A stretch of 64,000 nucleotides of DNA, from the NCBI GenBank assembly GCA_964023205.1, contig OZ026846.1, forward strand, positions 33,500,194-33,564,193, in the 5' to 3' direction. The DNA is from Lutraria lutraria (Eukaryota > Mollusca > Bivalvia > Venerida > Mactridae). Below the pieces are notes generated by a model that saw nothing but the letters and a program-made list of their open reading frames with translations, ran no database searches and had not been told where the DNA came from. Position numbers and translations under genes: made by a program. This document shows positions 1-12,300 of the stretch, in pieces (within the stretch, counting starts at the first letter, position 1; the number at the start of each line of letters is the position of its first letter).

Positions 1-1670
1 CTATCTATATTACTCATGTATACCTACCTACATTACTCATATCTACCTACATGTATTACTCATATCTACCTACCTATTTTACTAACATATATACCTATTT
101 ATATTACTCACATATACCTATCTATATTACTCACATATACCTACCTATATTACTTACATATACCTATCTATATTACTCACATATACCTATCTATATTACT
201 CACATATACCTATCTATATAACTCACATATACCTATCTATATTACTCACATATACCTACCTATATTACTCACATATACCCACCTATATTACTTACATATA
301 CCTATCTATATTACTCACATATACCTATCTATATAACTCACATATACCTATCTATATAACTCACATATACCTATCTATATAACTCATATACACCTATCTA
401 TATTACTCACATATACCTATCTATATAACTCACATATACCTATCTATATAACTCACATATACCTATCTATATTACTCACATATACCTATCTATATTACTC
501 ACATATACCTACCTATATTACTTACATATACCTATCTATATAACTCACATATACCTATCTATATTACTCACATATACCTATCTATATAACTCATATACAC
601 CTATCTATATAACTCATATACACCTATCTATATTACTCACATATACCTATCTATATAACTCACATATACCTATCTATATAACTCACATATACCTATCTAT
701 ATTACTCACATATACCTATCTATATAACTCACATATACCTACCTATATTACTTACATATACCTATCTATATTACTTACATATACCTATCTATATAACTCA
801 CATATACCTATCTATATAACTCACATATACCTATCTATATTATTCATATACACCTATCTATATTACTCACATATACCTATCTATATAACTCACATATACC
901 TATCTATATAACTCATATACACCTATCTATATTACCCACATATACCTATCTATATTACTCATATACACCTATCTATATTACCCACATATACCTATCTATA
1001 TTACTCATATACACCTACCTATATTACTCACATATACCTATCTATATTACTCAAATATACCTACCTATATTACTCACATATACCTACCTATATTACCCAC
1101 ATATACCTATCTATATTACTCACATATACCTATCTATATTACTCACATATACCTACCTATATTACTCACATATACCTATCTATATTACTCACATATACCT
1201 ATCTATATTCCTCACATATACCTATCTATATTACTCATATACACCTATCTATATTACTCACATATACCCATCTATATTACTCACATATACCTATCTATAT
1301 TACTCACATATTCCTATCTATATTACCCCAATATACCCATCTATATTACTCACATATACCTATCTATATTACCCACATATACCCATCTATATTACTCACA
1401 TATACCCATCTATATTACTCATATATACCCATCTATATTACTCACATATACCTATCTATATTACTCACATATACCCATCTATATTACTCATATATACCTA
1501 CCTATATTACTCACATATACCTATCTATATTACTCACATATACCTATCTATATTATTCATATACACCTATCTATATTACTCACATATACCCATCTATATT
1601 ACTCACATATACCCATCTATATTACTCATATATACCCATCTATATTACTCATATATACCTATCTATATTA
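1..1670. repeat. 23-bp minisatellite array (intronic)
   Basis: About 72 copies of a 23-bp unit of the form ctatctatattactcacata plus tac. Variants include 'catatacac', 'ctacc' and 'ataactcac'. The array begins at the window edge, so it probably extends left. It ends at about 1670, some 65 bases from the last visible arylsulfatase exon, so it lies in a downstream intron of that gene. Because 23 is not a multiple of three, the open frame seen across part of it cycles through three frames of the same unit and is not a protein. Confidence 0.95.
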
Positions 1671-1736
1671 CTAGATTACAACTGAATTTCTGACATTAGC
1701 ATAATCATCATTATATTAAATGAAATATTTTAATAC

Positions 1737-4700
1737 CTCGAACATGAGTGTAGTAATCCTCGGCTCCGTTATAAAAACCCAGGAATGAATCAAATCCACG
1801 TAAAGTTGGGGTGTACTTCTTGTTACAGAATCCTAAATGCCATCTGTGAATGAAATACTGATTGTATAAAAATATTGATTATTACATTTTTAATGACCAT
1901 TAAATCATCAGCCTTTGATTTACAATATAATTATTTTTATAACAATATTTATAAAACAAATTAAGGTCTTCGAAGTCATTTGATAATGTATTATGAAGCA
2001 ATAATTGTTACAGAGAATTGTGTCTGAATAATCAAAATTATAACAATAAGATATTAGTGATATTGACATACGTGCATAGATAATAAAGGTTGATTTAATC
2101 ATACAATATGCTGTGGTTATTAAGATCTAACACCCTTGTAGAGTACTTGAAGTAGTCAGTGCCTTCGTGGCTGAGTGGTTATAGTCATTAAATAGACATC
2201 ACTAGCACCTCACCTAAGTAAGTTCAAATACCACTCGGGACCTAACAATTTTCATATGTGAGAAATCAGTCCTGCTAGCTTAAAAAGGGTCGATGGTTCT
2301 AGCCAAGTCTACGCCTTGCGTCTTCGTCCATGTCACTGGCAATCGTAACTACTAGGGCATTTCCGTACCTGAGAAATACGCTTCGTACATAAGTGTAGGT
2401 TTACAAATTTTGTTTATGCGGTTTCCAGTCTCTACTTTCTGAACACTCTAGGTATTCGTTTTCAAGAACTTGCATTGTCACATGGAACGTAAACAAGTTA
2501 AACAATGCATGTAAAACGAGTGACGGCTTTGGAAAGCTGAACGTTCGGTCGGTGTCAAAAACCCGGAAGTAGAATCTATAAAGAAGTAATCAGCTTCTAC
2601 TATGAACGTCTATCAGTGTATTTATATGCATTATCACTGTGCTAGATTTAAATTTAAACTGATAAATAACTTACTTGCCAACAATATGTGTCGTATATCC
2701 GAGTTTTTTAAGCTCTTGGGGTAACGTTGTAAAATTAGAAGGCAGAAATCCAGGGATAAGTGGGTGAATAACTTGATGCTGTAATAAACAATGATACATG
2801 CTTATTTATTTATATAGTTTGCCCTGTAACAATATTCTACTTACGTCAGCTTTTTGGATGTTAAAATTAAAGTAGGTCTTAGAAATGTCTTATCAGTGAA
2901 ACTGACTTTTACTTAAATAAGAAAAGGCATCCGACAACATTTTTTACGAGAAAGGCTTTATGTAAGTATTGTTTCAGAGCAAATAAATTCTTATATTTTA
3001 GTATGATTATTGTTCTGTATTACTGAGCTTTTTGAAATACAGTTTATTTCAATATTTTCATACATATCATATACGTACCAGGCTCACTCAAATAGAAAAT
3101 TCATTTGAAAGGTACCTGCATGTACTAAGTTTATGAGCAATCACATAGCATATAAATTACTGTTGTACTGAGGGAAGCTTAGGACCTCATTGTATCGTGC
3201 TACTTGATTAAAAAAGCTAAATGAGTCTAAATACGTATAACTGATAACAATTTCATATGTTTGCAAAATGATTCTATGTAATTCGTCCCAGAGATCACTC
3301 AAATCGATGAAGCTTTTTGCCCACTGCGAATTCAATCCATGTTTAGAGATATTAAATACTTGTAGTCCACAAGCTAGGTTCTACGAAGGATTTGAAATTT
3401 CTGTTAAATGTCTAATATAGTACAACCTCTACAGAGCGACATCCTCTTGAGCAACAACCTCCCTTCAACAACAACATGATGTTTACCCACTACATGATTT
3501 AACTATCAATTTAACCTCTCTTGAGCAAACACCTCTAAACAACAGCGTATGTTTGCTACTCCCAAAGGGTGTTGCGTTGGAGAGACTGCCGCAACTGCAG
3601 TTTTAACATACGATAGGTTTAATAACTTACTTGTAGCCCAGTATGGAAAGGATAATATCCGGTCATAAAACAGTTACGTGACCTATAAAAAACATTAACA
3701 TAATGTTAACATTTCTTTATTAAATGTCCTACTATGCTGCACCAAGTTTTTATCTTTTTTCTTAATTTACGGCTACGCACAGTACCAGGATCGTAATGTT
3801 GTTTTCTGATTTAGTTCCGCCATATACTAATGCATTGGGCAAGTTTAAAAAAACGAACCACGCAGCTCAAATAGATAACATGATAAGTACCTAATATGGA
3901 CATAATTCTTGCAGCATATAAGTACAGTTTGTCTCCAAATAATTTGTCGTTAATTTAAATGAGTACATCGGCTACAAATGACTCACAAATTATGATACAT
4001 GCCACATATATAATCACATACTTTATGATCATTTAACTATATGTACTCGTATTTATATTGTTTCCACCAAAAGAGTGAAAACTACCATCTTGTAACTTAA
4101 ATGCTAACATCAAGGGCATGTACAACTTATTATAAGTCATACTGTTTCGCTTACAATATTTTTTGGAAGAATTAAAATTGATATACACATATATATTATA
4201 TGAATAGGTGAGTGAACAGACTGACTGCGTCCACGAAAACATGAAATATTTCACTCACGGTGTACAAACTGGCTGGACATAGGAAGAGTTTAATATGACT
4301 CCGTTATTCGCTAAGTTATCTAGATTCGGTGTGAACATGTCATCGTTATGCCAACCCACGTCATTCCAGCCTACAATATATAAACATGTTTATCTAGAAT
4401 GTTTTAACCATAACATATCATATCTCATTAACGAGATAATATTAAAACAGAGTGAATGAACAAACTTTTAAATCATTTCTTATTAATTTGCACGACATTA
4501 TGGACGACTATACCACTACTGCTCTAAGGTCCTGTGGCAACGTGTTCGGTACTAAACAAAATATCGTGGGTTCGATTCTGGGCTCCGCTTTTCGAATTTA
4601 TCAGGGACGCTATTTCAGTGTTATTGTCCGAACTACCTACCCTGTCTAGAAAAAGGAAAAGGGGTTAAAGAACCACAGGATAAACTATTCGATAAGAGTA

Positions 4701-5001
4701 GGGATATAAATGTGTCTCATCTCACCTCTCTCAAAATGACCATAGATGTCGACTAGGCCGATTATAACAACAGATCCATTAAATCAAAATTAAATTATGT
4801 TCTATCTAAAGATTTTGAAAAAAAACCATGAAGTTCAACACGTTCATTAAATCGTTTCAATGTATAAACTGTATGTACATGTATACACTTACCCAGATCG
4901 TCTGCTACAATAAATATGATATGTGGTGGTCGTAGACACACAACGGTCGATATAGCAAAACTTACTGTTACAATACCCAGTATAACAGTCCATTCTTTCA
5001 T
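1737..5001 (-). CDS. Arylsulfatase B-like sulfatase, exons 1-5 (3' end beyond window)
   Basis: Sulfate-ester hydrolase of the alkaline phosphatase superfamily, probably secreted or lysosomal. Five exons fit with matching phases: 4893-5001, 4259-4370, 3631-3682, 2675-2778 and 1737-1843, all with GT-AG introns. The start is the ATG at 5001, which opens a hydrophobic signal peptide (about residues 1-23). Next comes IVADDLGWNDVGW, whose paired aspartates (34-35) bind calcium. The formylglycine motif CTPSR (Cys72) is assembled across the exon 2/3 junction, followed by MTGYYPFHTGLQ. Exon 4 gives TLPQELKKLGYTTHIVGK, and the lysine is completed by exon 5, which continues WHLGF, RGFDSF and GAEDYYTH. 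All are hallmark sulfatase segments, and the order is that of ARSB-type enzymes. The C-terminal two thirds lies left of the window. N- versus ARSB subtype is inferred. Confidence 0.9.
2158..2395 (+). repeat. tRNA-headed SINE (V-SINE/RUDI-like)
   Basis: A class II tRNA-like head (2160-2245, A-box-like 'tggctgagtggtta', B-box-like 'agttcaaatacc') is followed by 'tgtgagaaatcagtcctgctagctta' and 'gtcgatggttctagccaag'. That order matches the conserved central domain of molluscan V-SINEs as I remember it. It sits in an intron of the sulfatase gene, on the opposite strand. The head is degenerate, so it is a relic and not a working tRNA. Confidence 0.65.
3416..3600 (+). repeat. MITE-like element, family M, copy 1
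   Basis: Roughly 185-bp element beginning 'tagtacaacctctacagagc' and ending 'gggtgttgcgttggagagac', an imperfect inverted repeat of its start. Internally it repeats the theme 'gagcaacaacctcc'. Two further copies occur at 25752-25930 (reverse) and 26545-26731. It lies in the sulfatase intron between exons 3 and 4. Confidence 0.6.
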
Positions 5002-5636
5002 CCTGTATAGTAAATAAATATTTACATGTATATAACCACATGAGATTGAAATTGTATCCATATGTCACTTGCTACTTTAAATCCTTTCATCACTCATATA
5101 CAAAACATAACAGTTCAAGGCCATATCCTAACTTAATTTACTGAGACACAAATTCAGTCTCTTGTGATATAACGATGTTACTGAACTAAAGATCTTTTTA
5201 GATGCATTTATACTACACATGATTCATTTTTACATAATTTGAAACGTATCTAAATATAGTTTTGGCAGTTATATGGGATACAGTGTAAGTTATAGCTACT
5301 TTATTTTCAGACTTATCAGCCCACAGAAACATAATTATTTACAAACATATACATGGGTAGCATACATTAAATCATATGTTATAAATGAACTAAATCTCAC
5401 GATAAACACAAAATACACCAACCTTGAGATTTAATCCCTTTATGTCTGTGTTCAGTCAATATCGAATATTGTTACATTACACCAGTCTGATACAACTTAT
5501 ATACACACCACATTCAACTACGCATATAATATATTTCATAAACTAGTTGTAGTTTTTCCGATATTGTGCACATAGCCATGAAGTCGATATTTTATTAAAC
5601 AAGTAACACAGCAAATTAGGTGATAGATATAAGCCG

Positions 5637-5721
5637 AAAACTGTCCATTATGTAAAATATTGGAGTGTTTGAGGCGTGGAGCGCCGAATACACTCCAATA
5701 TTTTACATAATGGGCTGTTTT
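5637..5721. repeat. Near-perfect palindromic element
   Basis: An arm of about 32 bases ('aaaactgtccattatgtaaa' continuing to 'atattggagtgt') is followed by a loop of about 21 bases and then its reverse complement with about two mismatches. Related arm sequence ('actccaatatta', 'ttattggacag') recurs at 6845-6905, so this is a dispersed foldback or MITE family and not a unique regulatory hairpin. Confidence 0.7.
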
Positions 5722-6270
5722 AGGTTTATATGTAACTTAAATCATTTCGATAGGATTACACAATTTATTGACCATGACAATTTATCATTTTTAAAGGCAT
5801 CCGTCAATACACTTTACTCATTAAAAGTCACTAAAGAATGATATTGGCTTTAGGATTCATTTTTCTTGCATTATTATGACCAGATAAATAGACAAGATAG
5901 CGTGTGAATTTAACTGCTTAAAAGCCATTACGGTAGGTACCTTTAAATCAACTCTTTCAATCACACTGCACGGGTAGCACGGGGAATGTATATTTTATTC
6001 AAACCTGTTCGCATCGACTCAAGCCGTGTCATTCCTATGTATTCGTTTGTTGGGAATGGGTTTGTAAAACAGCGTGGAACAATGTGGAAGATGTGAATAG
6101 GAAAAAAACTGTTTATGTAGGATATCCGTGTAACACTTTCGTTTGATTTGATTTGTAATATTTTAAGGTATGAATTGTATTGAAAATTTGTTCATAATGA
6201 GTATTATGAAATTTGATCAATTGATTCTTCATATATATTTTTGTTGTACACAATAGGCGGAATATAATGC

Positions 6271-6342
6271 AACCGGTGCGGGGCTTAACTCGCAATCTCC
6301 TGCTTGCAAGTCAGAAAGCTCTACCAACTGAGCTTATCGGGT
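6271..6342 (-). repeat. tRNA-like relic 1
   Basis: On the minus strand the segment has a D arm GCTCAGTTGGTAGAGC, an anticodon-arm region and a T arm with GAGTTAAGC, giving a 72-base cloverleaf-like layout. The acceptor stem is poorly paired and the T loop lacks a canonical TTC. It shares flanks with the relic at 6548-6617, so both belong to one repeat family with a tRNA-Lys-type body, more likely SINE heads or dead tRNA copies than working genes. Confidence 0.5.
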
Positions 6343-6547
6343 TAACAATATTGCAGCCAATTCATAAATACAAGTACAATACAATGTACAGTACTGCTAC
6401 ATTCATCCTACTGTTTAATTCAAATTAATTTATCACGACAATAAGAGTTTTTTGACTAACCCAATCTTTGCTTCACCCTCAGTGTAGTATTCCAAGGTTG
6501 GTCTCACATTCATGGCACCAAAGGTAATAGGAAGAGGAAATTAATGT

Positions 6548-6617
6548 ACCCGATGCGGGGCTCGAATCCGCGACCTACTTCCTGCATTCAGATGCTCTGC
6601 AAACTGAGCTAATCGGG
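6548..6617 (-). repeat. tRNA-like relic 2
   Basis: The minus strand shows an acceptor CCCGATT pairing with CATCGGG (six of seven), a D arm GCTCAGTTTGCAGAGC and a B box GGATTCGAGCC. The anticodon stem is broken, so amino acid identity cannot be read. The upstream flank 'acagtactgctacatt' (plus-strand reading) is shared with relic 1, which shows duplication as one unit. Confidence 0.5.
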
Positions 6618-6959
6618 CAGTTTATAGTACAGCCTGCTTATAAATACGAGTACTATGATACAGTACTGCTACATTTTCATTAAAATCTTAAAAAAGACCA
6701 TGGACTCCTATACATATATACAAGTCCTTGACAAGACTCGTAATATATATTTATTTTCAGATCATTGCAGCATTCGATAATCTTACGCATGCGTCGTTTT
6801 TAGTGACCAAATTTGAGTTGCAGTCCAATATGTCGACTACACTCCAATATTACAAAAAATAACGGACAGCTGTCCATTAATAGCGATCCATTCGTAAAAT
6901 TATTGGACAGTGAGAACAAAAGGATGACGTCACAGGAATGATTTAATTACAATTATAGT

Positions 6960-7208
6960 GCAATTTTATTCAACTGTCAAAGCTGCATAATTATACGGTC
7001 AATGATTGCATTTTTGTTCAGGTTCGGTGAGGTTCGATTACTTTCGTAAGCTATATGATAATTTTCGTTTTACCGTTGTATAAACACCTTGATTGGACGA
7101 ATCCATTACGGTAAAATAAACGAAAACTATCGACTGTGATTCGAAGCTAAAACTATTCGCATCCAGCAACCGTGTTATTATTCAGCTTTGACAGGTTAAT
7201 AAAATCGC
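6960..7208. repeat. Foldback MITE, about 250 bp
   Basis: The left arm starts 'gcaattttattcaactgtca' and includes 'gataattttcgttttaccgt'. The right arm, reverse complemented, starts 'gcgattttattaacctgtca' and includes 'gatagttttcgtttatttta'. The arms of about 100 bases match in patches along their length. No coding capacity. Confidence 0.6.
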
Positions 7209-8029
7209 ACAATATCTGAAGACACTGTTATAATACAGAGTATATCTTATATCAGAGTAATTCATGGTGCCATCTTGTACTGATCATATTATATCTTTAT
7301 GTCCCCGTGTCGATAGATCAGGGGCATATTGTTTTGGCCAGTCTGTTTGTCTTTTTGTTTGGAACAAACTTTAACCTTGCCTACAAAACCAAAACTCGTC
7401 CATCTACATTTATCAAACTACATAATTATTAGTGATTGTAATCAGCCCAGGAAAATTTCGTTGATTAATCAGAGGCAAAAGTCAGTGATAAATCAATTAA
7501 AAGTGATTAAATAAGAAATGATCAAATATGTTACTATTTCATGAATTTAACATCCCTTACACCAATAAAACAGCACAAAATCAATAAGAATTGAAGTATT
7601 AAATGATTTAACATTATTAAGATGTTTGAGTAAACATCACATCAAAATATACGGATTATTAAACCAACTACGCTGGGCCAGAATTATGCTGCATTTACAG
7701 TTACAGCTTGAACAGCATCATCTTTAAAGTAAATCCGTGAAAGATCTGCAGTACTATAGTCAAGATGACAACTATGTACAGAAATCAACAATCCGTTGAC
7801 GAAATAGGAGCATCGTCATCGTCACGTCAAATATCATTCGTCAATGATTCGTTGAATAATTGATTAATCAGAATATCACTAATAATTATGTTGATTCCTC
7901 TTGACAACACCTACAGGACCTGTGTATTTTCAAGTTAGTACGTCACGGCAGTATTGTGTTTTAATCTTATTTTTTCAGTGGTCGCACCAACAACTAACGG
8001 TATTTAGCGTATTTGTCTGTCTAGATACT

Positions 8030-8370
8030 AGAGGAGAGCCTCAGACCTACATCTGAGTAGAACCATATACCTTACGTAAGCCAGCTGGACAGTGTCCACA
8101 TACGTGAGTTTTGTTTGGTCCTGGATAGGATCCGAACTCACATCGGTATGCAGCTGCTTCCGTGGTCGAATGGTTAAGGCTGCTGACTTCAAATCACTGT
8201 AATCTCTTACTGATGGAGGGTTGTGGGTTCGAACTCCGCTACCGACCATGTCTCTTTATGTGAGAAAGTAGGCAGTTGCTTACGGAGGATGGGAGTCTAG
8301 TACTGGTTATTCACAGGTTAGTTGAACTGTCCTCCTCTTATGACTCTGACTGTTGATAAAGGGCATAGAA
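8030..8370. repeat. Two SINE pieces, head to head
   Basis: 8033-8135 read on the minus strand gives a T-arm (GTGAGTTCGGATCC) then the V-SINE-like core 'ccagctggcttacgtaagg' and 'ggttctactcag'. From about 8150 on the plus strand a class II tRNA-like head runs to 8248 (A box 'tggtcgaatggttaagg', B box 'gggttcgaactcc') followed by 'tgtgagaaagtaggcagttg'. Similar SINE matter occurs at 26265-26410. The head's anticodon loop reads CTTCAAA, but the variable arm is irregular, so I treat it as SINE and not as a tRNA gene. Confidence 0.6.
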
Positions 8371-9121
8371 AGGAGATAGTGATTAATTATATTATAATAA
8401 ATATTTTACTATAACGTACATCCATATTACAACGCGGGGTTGATGTTAGGGGGTATAACAGAAACAAACAAAATATAATTTAGACGACATTTATTGTTTA
8501 TAAATAGTAAAATGTGTAATAAGAATTAAACAATATATACACACATCGTTACAGTTAAGTTTTGCAACAAACCAACATTTAAGCGATTAAGCTCTGAAAA
8601 AAGCAGTTAAATAAAACATAATATAACATGGCATGCATAGATTTAACCAGAGACCTGTAATATGTATCATGTATGTTATGGTGTCCCTGATTTAACCAAA
8701 TAAGTCAACATCAATTGCCCCATTTAATCGACGACATGAGTTGATAAAAGTTGTATTTGAGTGTAGGATTACATATAATGTAGCTGAGGTTTGAACCTGT
8801 CACGTACTTCATTAAATATATGATTTAACGTAAATCTTTTTGTAGCCTTCCTCAGTAACCACGGAAACTCTAATAATCGGGTAATTGTCTACATTATTTA
8901 TATTTCAAACAATTATATTTACACTTATTTTCAAAATTATCTTGCTGCATCAATAACAAACGTTACATTCTTTCGTGTTGGCGGCCCTTATTAATAAGGT
9001 AGGATGGGGTTGCCAGAAACACTATCATAATTTTATTATTGCCAAATTAAATGTAAGTCAAAACAGTGAAAAACAGTGAAAGCACACACACTGATCATGA
9101 CAATTGGATCAATGCATGTTA

Positions 9122-9272
9122 TCAGTCTGTATTAGAACAGTTGATCATAATCTTAACTCCTTCACCCTTTTCAAACATTTTCAATGCTTCAAAACTCTCT
9201 TCTAGCTTGTATATATGGGTGATGATCGGCTGAACATTCATCTTCCCTGTAAATATAATGAATGAATGAATG

Positions 9273-9306
<34 letters not shown>

Positions 9307-12300
9307 CGAACGAATGAACAAATGAATGAATGAACGAATGGAAGAAAGAACGAATAAATAATGAATAAATAAATCGACCAGCCCTATCATCAATCAATAA
9401 TCCATTAAAATCGAGGCCAAATGACATAAGCAGGACATAGCATATTTAAACCATAGCAACAGACCAGGAGCTTTATACAATGTATTGAATATTTTCAAAT
9501 TTCTCCGTCATTTTATTAAATGAATGACATTTTCACATAATTATAACATTGTTCTACTGTTTACATTTAACCCAAATGAACTCATGGCTTTGATGTTATG
9601 AACATAATAGGAAAGGAAGAGTCAAAACACAATATCGCCACGGTGTTGTGAAAATTAGCCGACGATTTGTCAAATGACCTTGGCTGTTGGTGCGATGCTG
9701 TTGGCGCGATGCTATACCTCCGTGTTTACCTTTCAGAAAGGTAAGATATTTTATGTTTTATGTAAGTCCATACCTGTTTGCATCATCGCTAAAGCAACGG
9801 GGAAGCAGTGTGCAAATCCAAGTATTCCTCTGATGTCAACTTCTCTAAGAGTTGCATCAATCAATGGTATAGATGTAACATCTGAGCCTAGACCAACAAC
9901 CAATAGACATCCACCGGCTTCTGTTACCTGTGTGGTATTATATATTATATACATGTTCATATTACCCATACTCGTCACAAGGTCATCATTATGAAGCACA
10001 GTATACACTAAGTGCTTAGTCTTAACCTTAGAAAGGAAATAGTGAAATCATGAACTGTTCTTGAACTGTTCTTGCATATTTCTTAAATAGTTCTTAACGT
10101 TCTCCTTAATAAAACTATATTTTTGGAAGAACTCAAATAAGTGAAGTAATCTATATGTTTGACAATACTAACAATAGATCTAGAAAGATGTATGTAGCAA
10201 TATCATTAGATATTTGTAACTTCCAGATGATACGTATGCATTAATTTACTACTGTATACACAATGCTGCGGAGAAAAATATGAGTTGTTTTAGGTGACCG
10301 TTCTTTATCCATATTTTATATATTGTTAAAGTATAAGTAAGACATATGTACATATATTGCTGATTGTACACACGAAGGTGCAGCAGAACATTCTAAGGAA
10401 ATATTAGGCTTTCCACCCATGGCTTGTTCTATAATAGACGCAAGCACCCGTGGATCATCCGTCTTAACCTCAATTGTAACATCAGCACCAAGTTCTTTTG
10501 CTATCTGAAGGCGATTTTGTTTCAAATCTACAATAATTAAATAACTAATAATGATAACTGGTCATGTATATACATTTCTTGTCTATTACAAACATGTAAA
10601 ACAGAATAATTTCTCTTTTACATTACCATTTCTTTGAATTGATTTGTCTAATTATCACTTATGACAGGTTTGTTAAAGAAACATTTTATACTCATACATG
10701 TGATAAAAAAAATTCTGGTAATAATCAAAATTGTTTTTCAGCAATTGAGTAAATAAAAATCGCCCATCAAATGGAGACATAAATAAGGCATGGGCTCTTC
10801 CTCTATCGTTAATACTGGAAACGTTGCCAAACACAGATTGTTGGTAAATGAAAAAAAGAAGAAACTAACTCACCAGTGATACATACTTGCGCAGCACCGT
10901 ATAATTTGGATACAACTAGAGTTAATAATCCAATTGTTCCTGCAAGACAAGAAATTACATTTAAGAATTTCATTTGTGAGTTGAAAATTTGTATTTTAAC
11001 GGATTTGGCGGGTATTGCCCAAAAGCATTGTAGAACTAATTTATAAGACCATCCGTAAGCAATATTTTGTTCGCTGTAATGCTACCTACTCGGTACGTCT
11101 CGTACTCACCCAAAAAGGTTTTATCCACCTTTTTAGCCTCTGAGGATTAAACAAAATTAATGAATAACATTGTGACATGTATTTTGTGTTCAATATGAAA
11201 AAATAAATAAAAAAAAACTATCTACCCACTGAAAATTTTCTGGGTAGGGTTACCGCTGACAAAATCTTTTTTAAAGATGATCTAAGCAAACGGGTTTGTT
11301 ACGAAAAAAAAAATCGAAAAAATCTTTTTTTCCATGTAATCCATTTATATAGAGAAGGGAAAGAACTTCGACAAATCGAATTTTCTAACGCATGTTATAA
11401 ACCCGCATGTTATTGCAACGCAATACAAAATATTTAACTCATATATAGTGCAACGTGTAGGCAACTCAACACGCTAACAGAAAATGTATACTTTTACTAC
11501 ATTAAACGATATTTTAAACTCGCTATTGAAGATTTTTCACTCGAAAAATGGTCAAATTTTACAAAACGACACCCAAATTTGTTTTTTCGTAACAAACCCC
11601 TTTGGATATAAGGTGCCTTACCTGCCCCGCATATAAGAACTCGACTTCCGAATGTTACACCAGCACGTTTAGCAGCATGTATAGCAACACACATTGGCTC
11701 AATAAGAGCTCCTTCTGCCATGGACATATTGTCTGGTAATCTGGTAAGGAGACATAATTAATTATATGAATTACAATATCAATAATATTACATCAATAAT
11801 ATTACATCAATAATATTATATCAATAATATTACAATAAAAGATCATTAAACCACTGGTTAAATATGTGTATTTCTTAATATTTCTGAATTACTAAAATAG
11901 TGCAATATTCTCTGATTAATTATGAGGACAAACTATGCATTCGCTGTGACAGTTACATGTCGTATTATTTCATATTTTGCCTATTTATAACAACTGTTTG
12001 CAAATATTAATTGAATAAAATTGAAATTTGACGATGTGCATTCGAAAATAAGCAAATAAATGTATACAATTTTATAGTTAAAGGTTTATTTTAATGCAGA
12101 CGTACAGGCCAACCAACAATGGTGTTCGGGGGAGGGGGGGGGGGGGGGGGTACGCAATTTCATTGCTTGTGGCGGCTAAGGTAGCAAAAATCTGTTTCTA
12201 GTCATTTATGTAGTATTGTGTTTTATTCTTTGCAAAATTCGTCATTTAGAAAATTAAATGACATGTTCACATTTACTATGATAATAATAATAATAACTTG

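Larger units (their letters stand above)
5002..9121. other. Intergenic region between sulfatase 5' end and SDH 3' end
   Basis: No exon of a recognisable protein was found on either strand. It holds the palindromic element at 5637-5721, two tRNA-like relics (6271-6342, 6548-6617), a foldback element (6960-7208) and a pair of head-to-head SINE pieces (8030-8370). The sulfatase promoter must lie just above 5001 or further up if there is a 5' UTR exon. I see no clear TATA or initiator. Open frames here are short and lack family resemblance. Confidence 0.6.

Noticed and set aside
16..336. 106-residue frame with THIYLPI repeats
   Set aside because: It is a reading of the 23-bp minisatellite that cycles through three frames, with no splice or codon evidence of coding.
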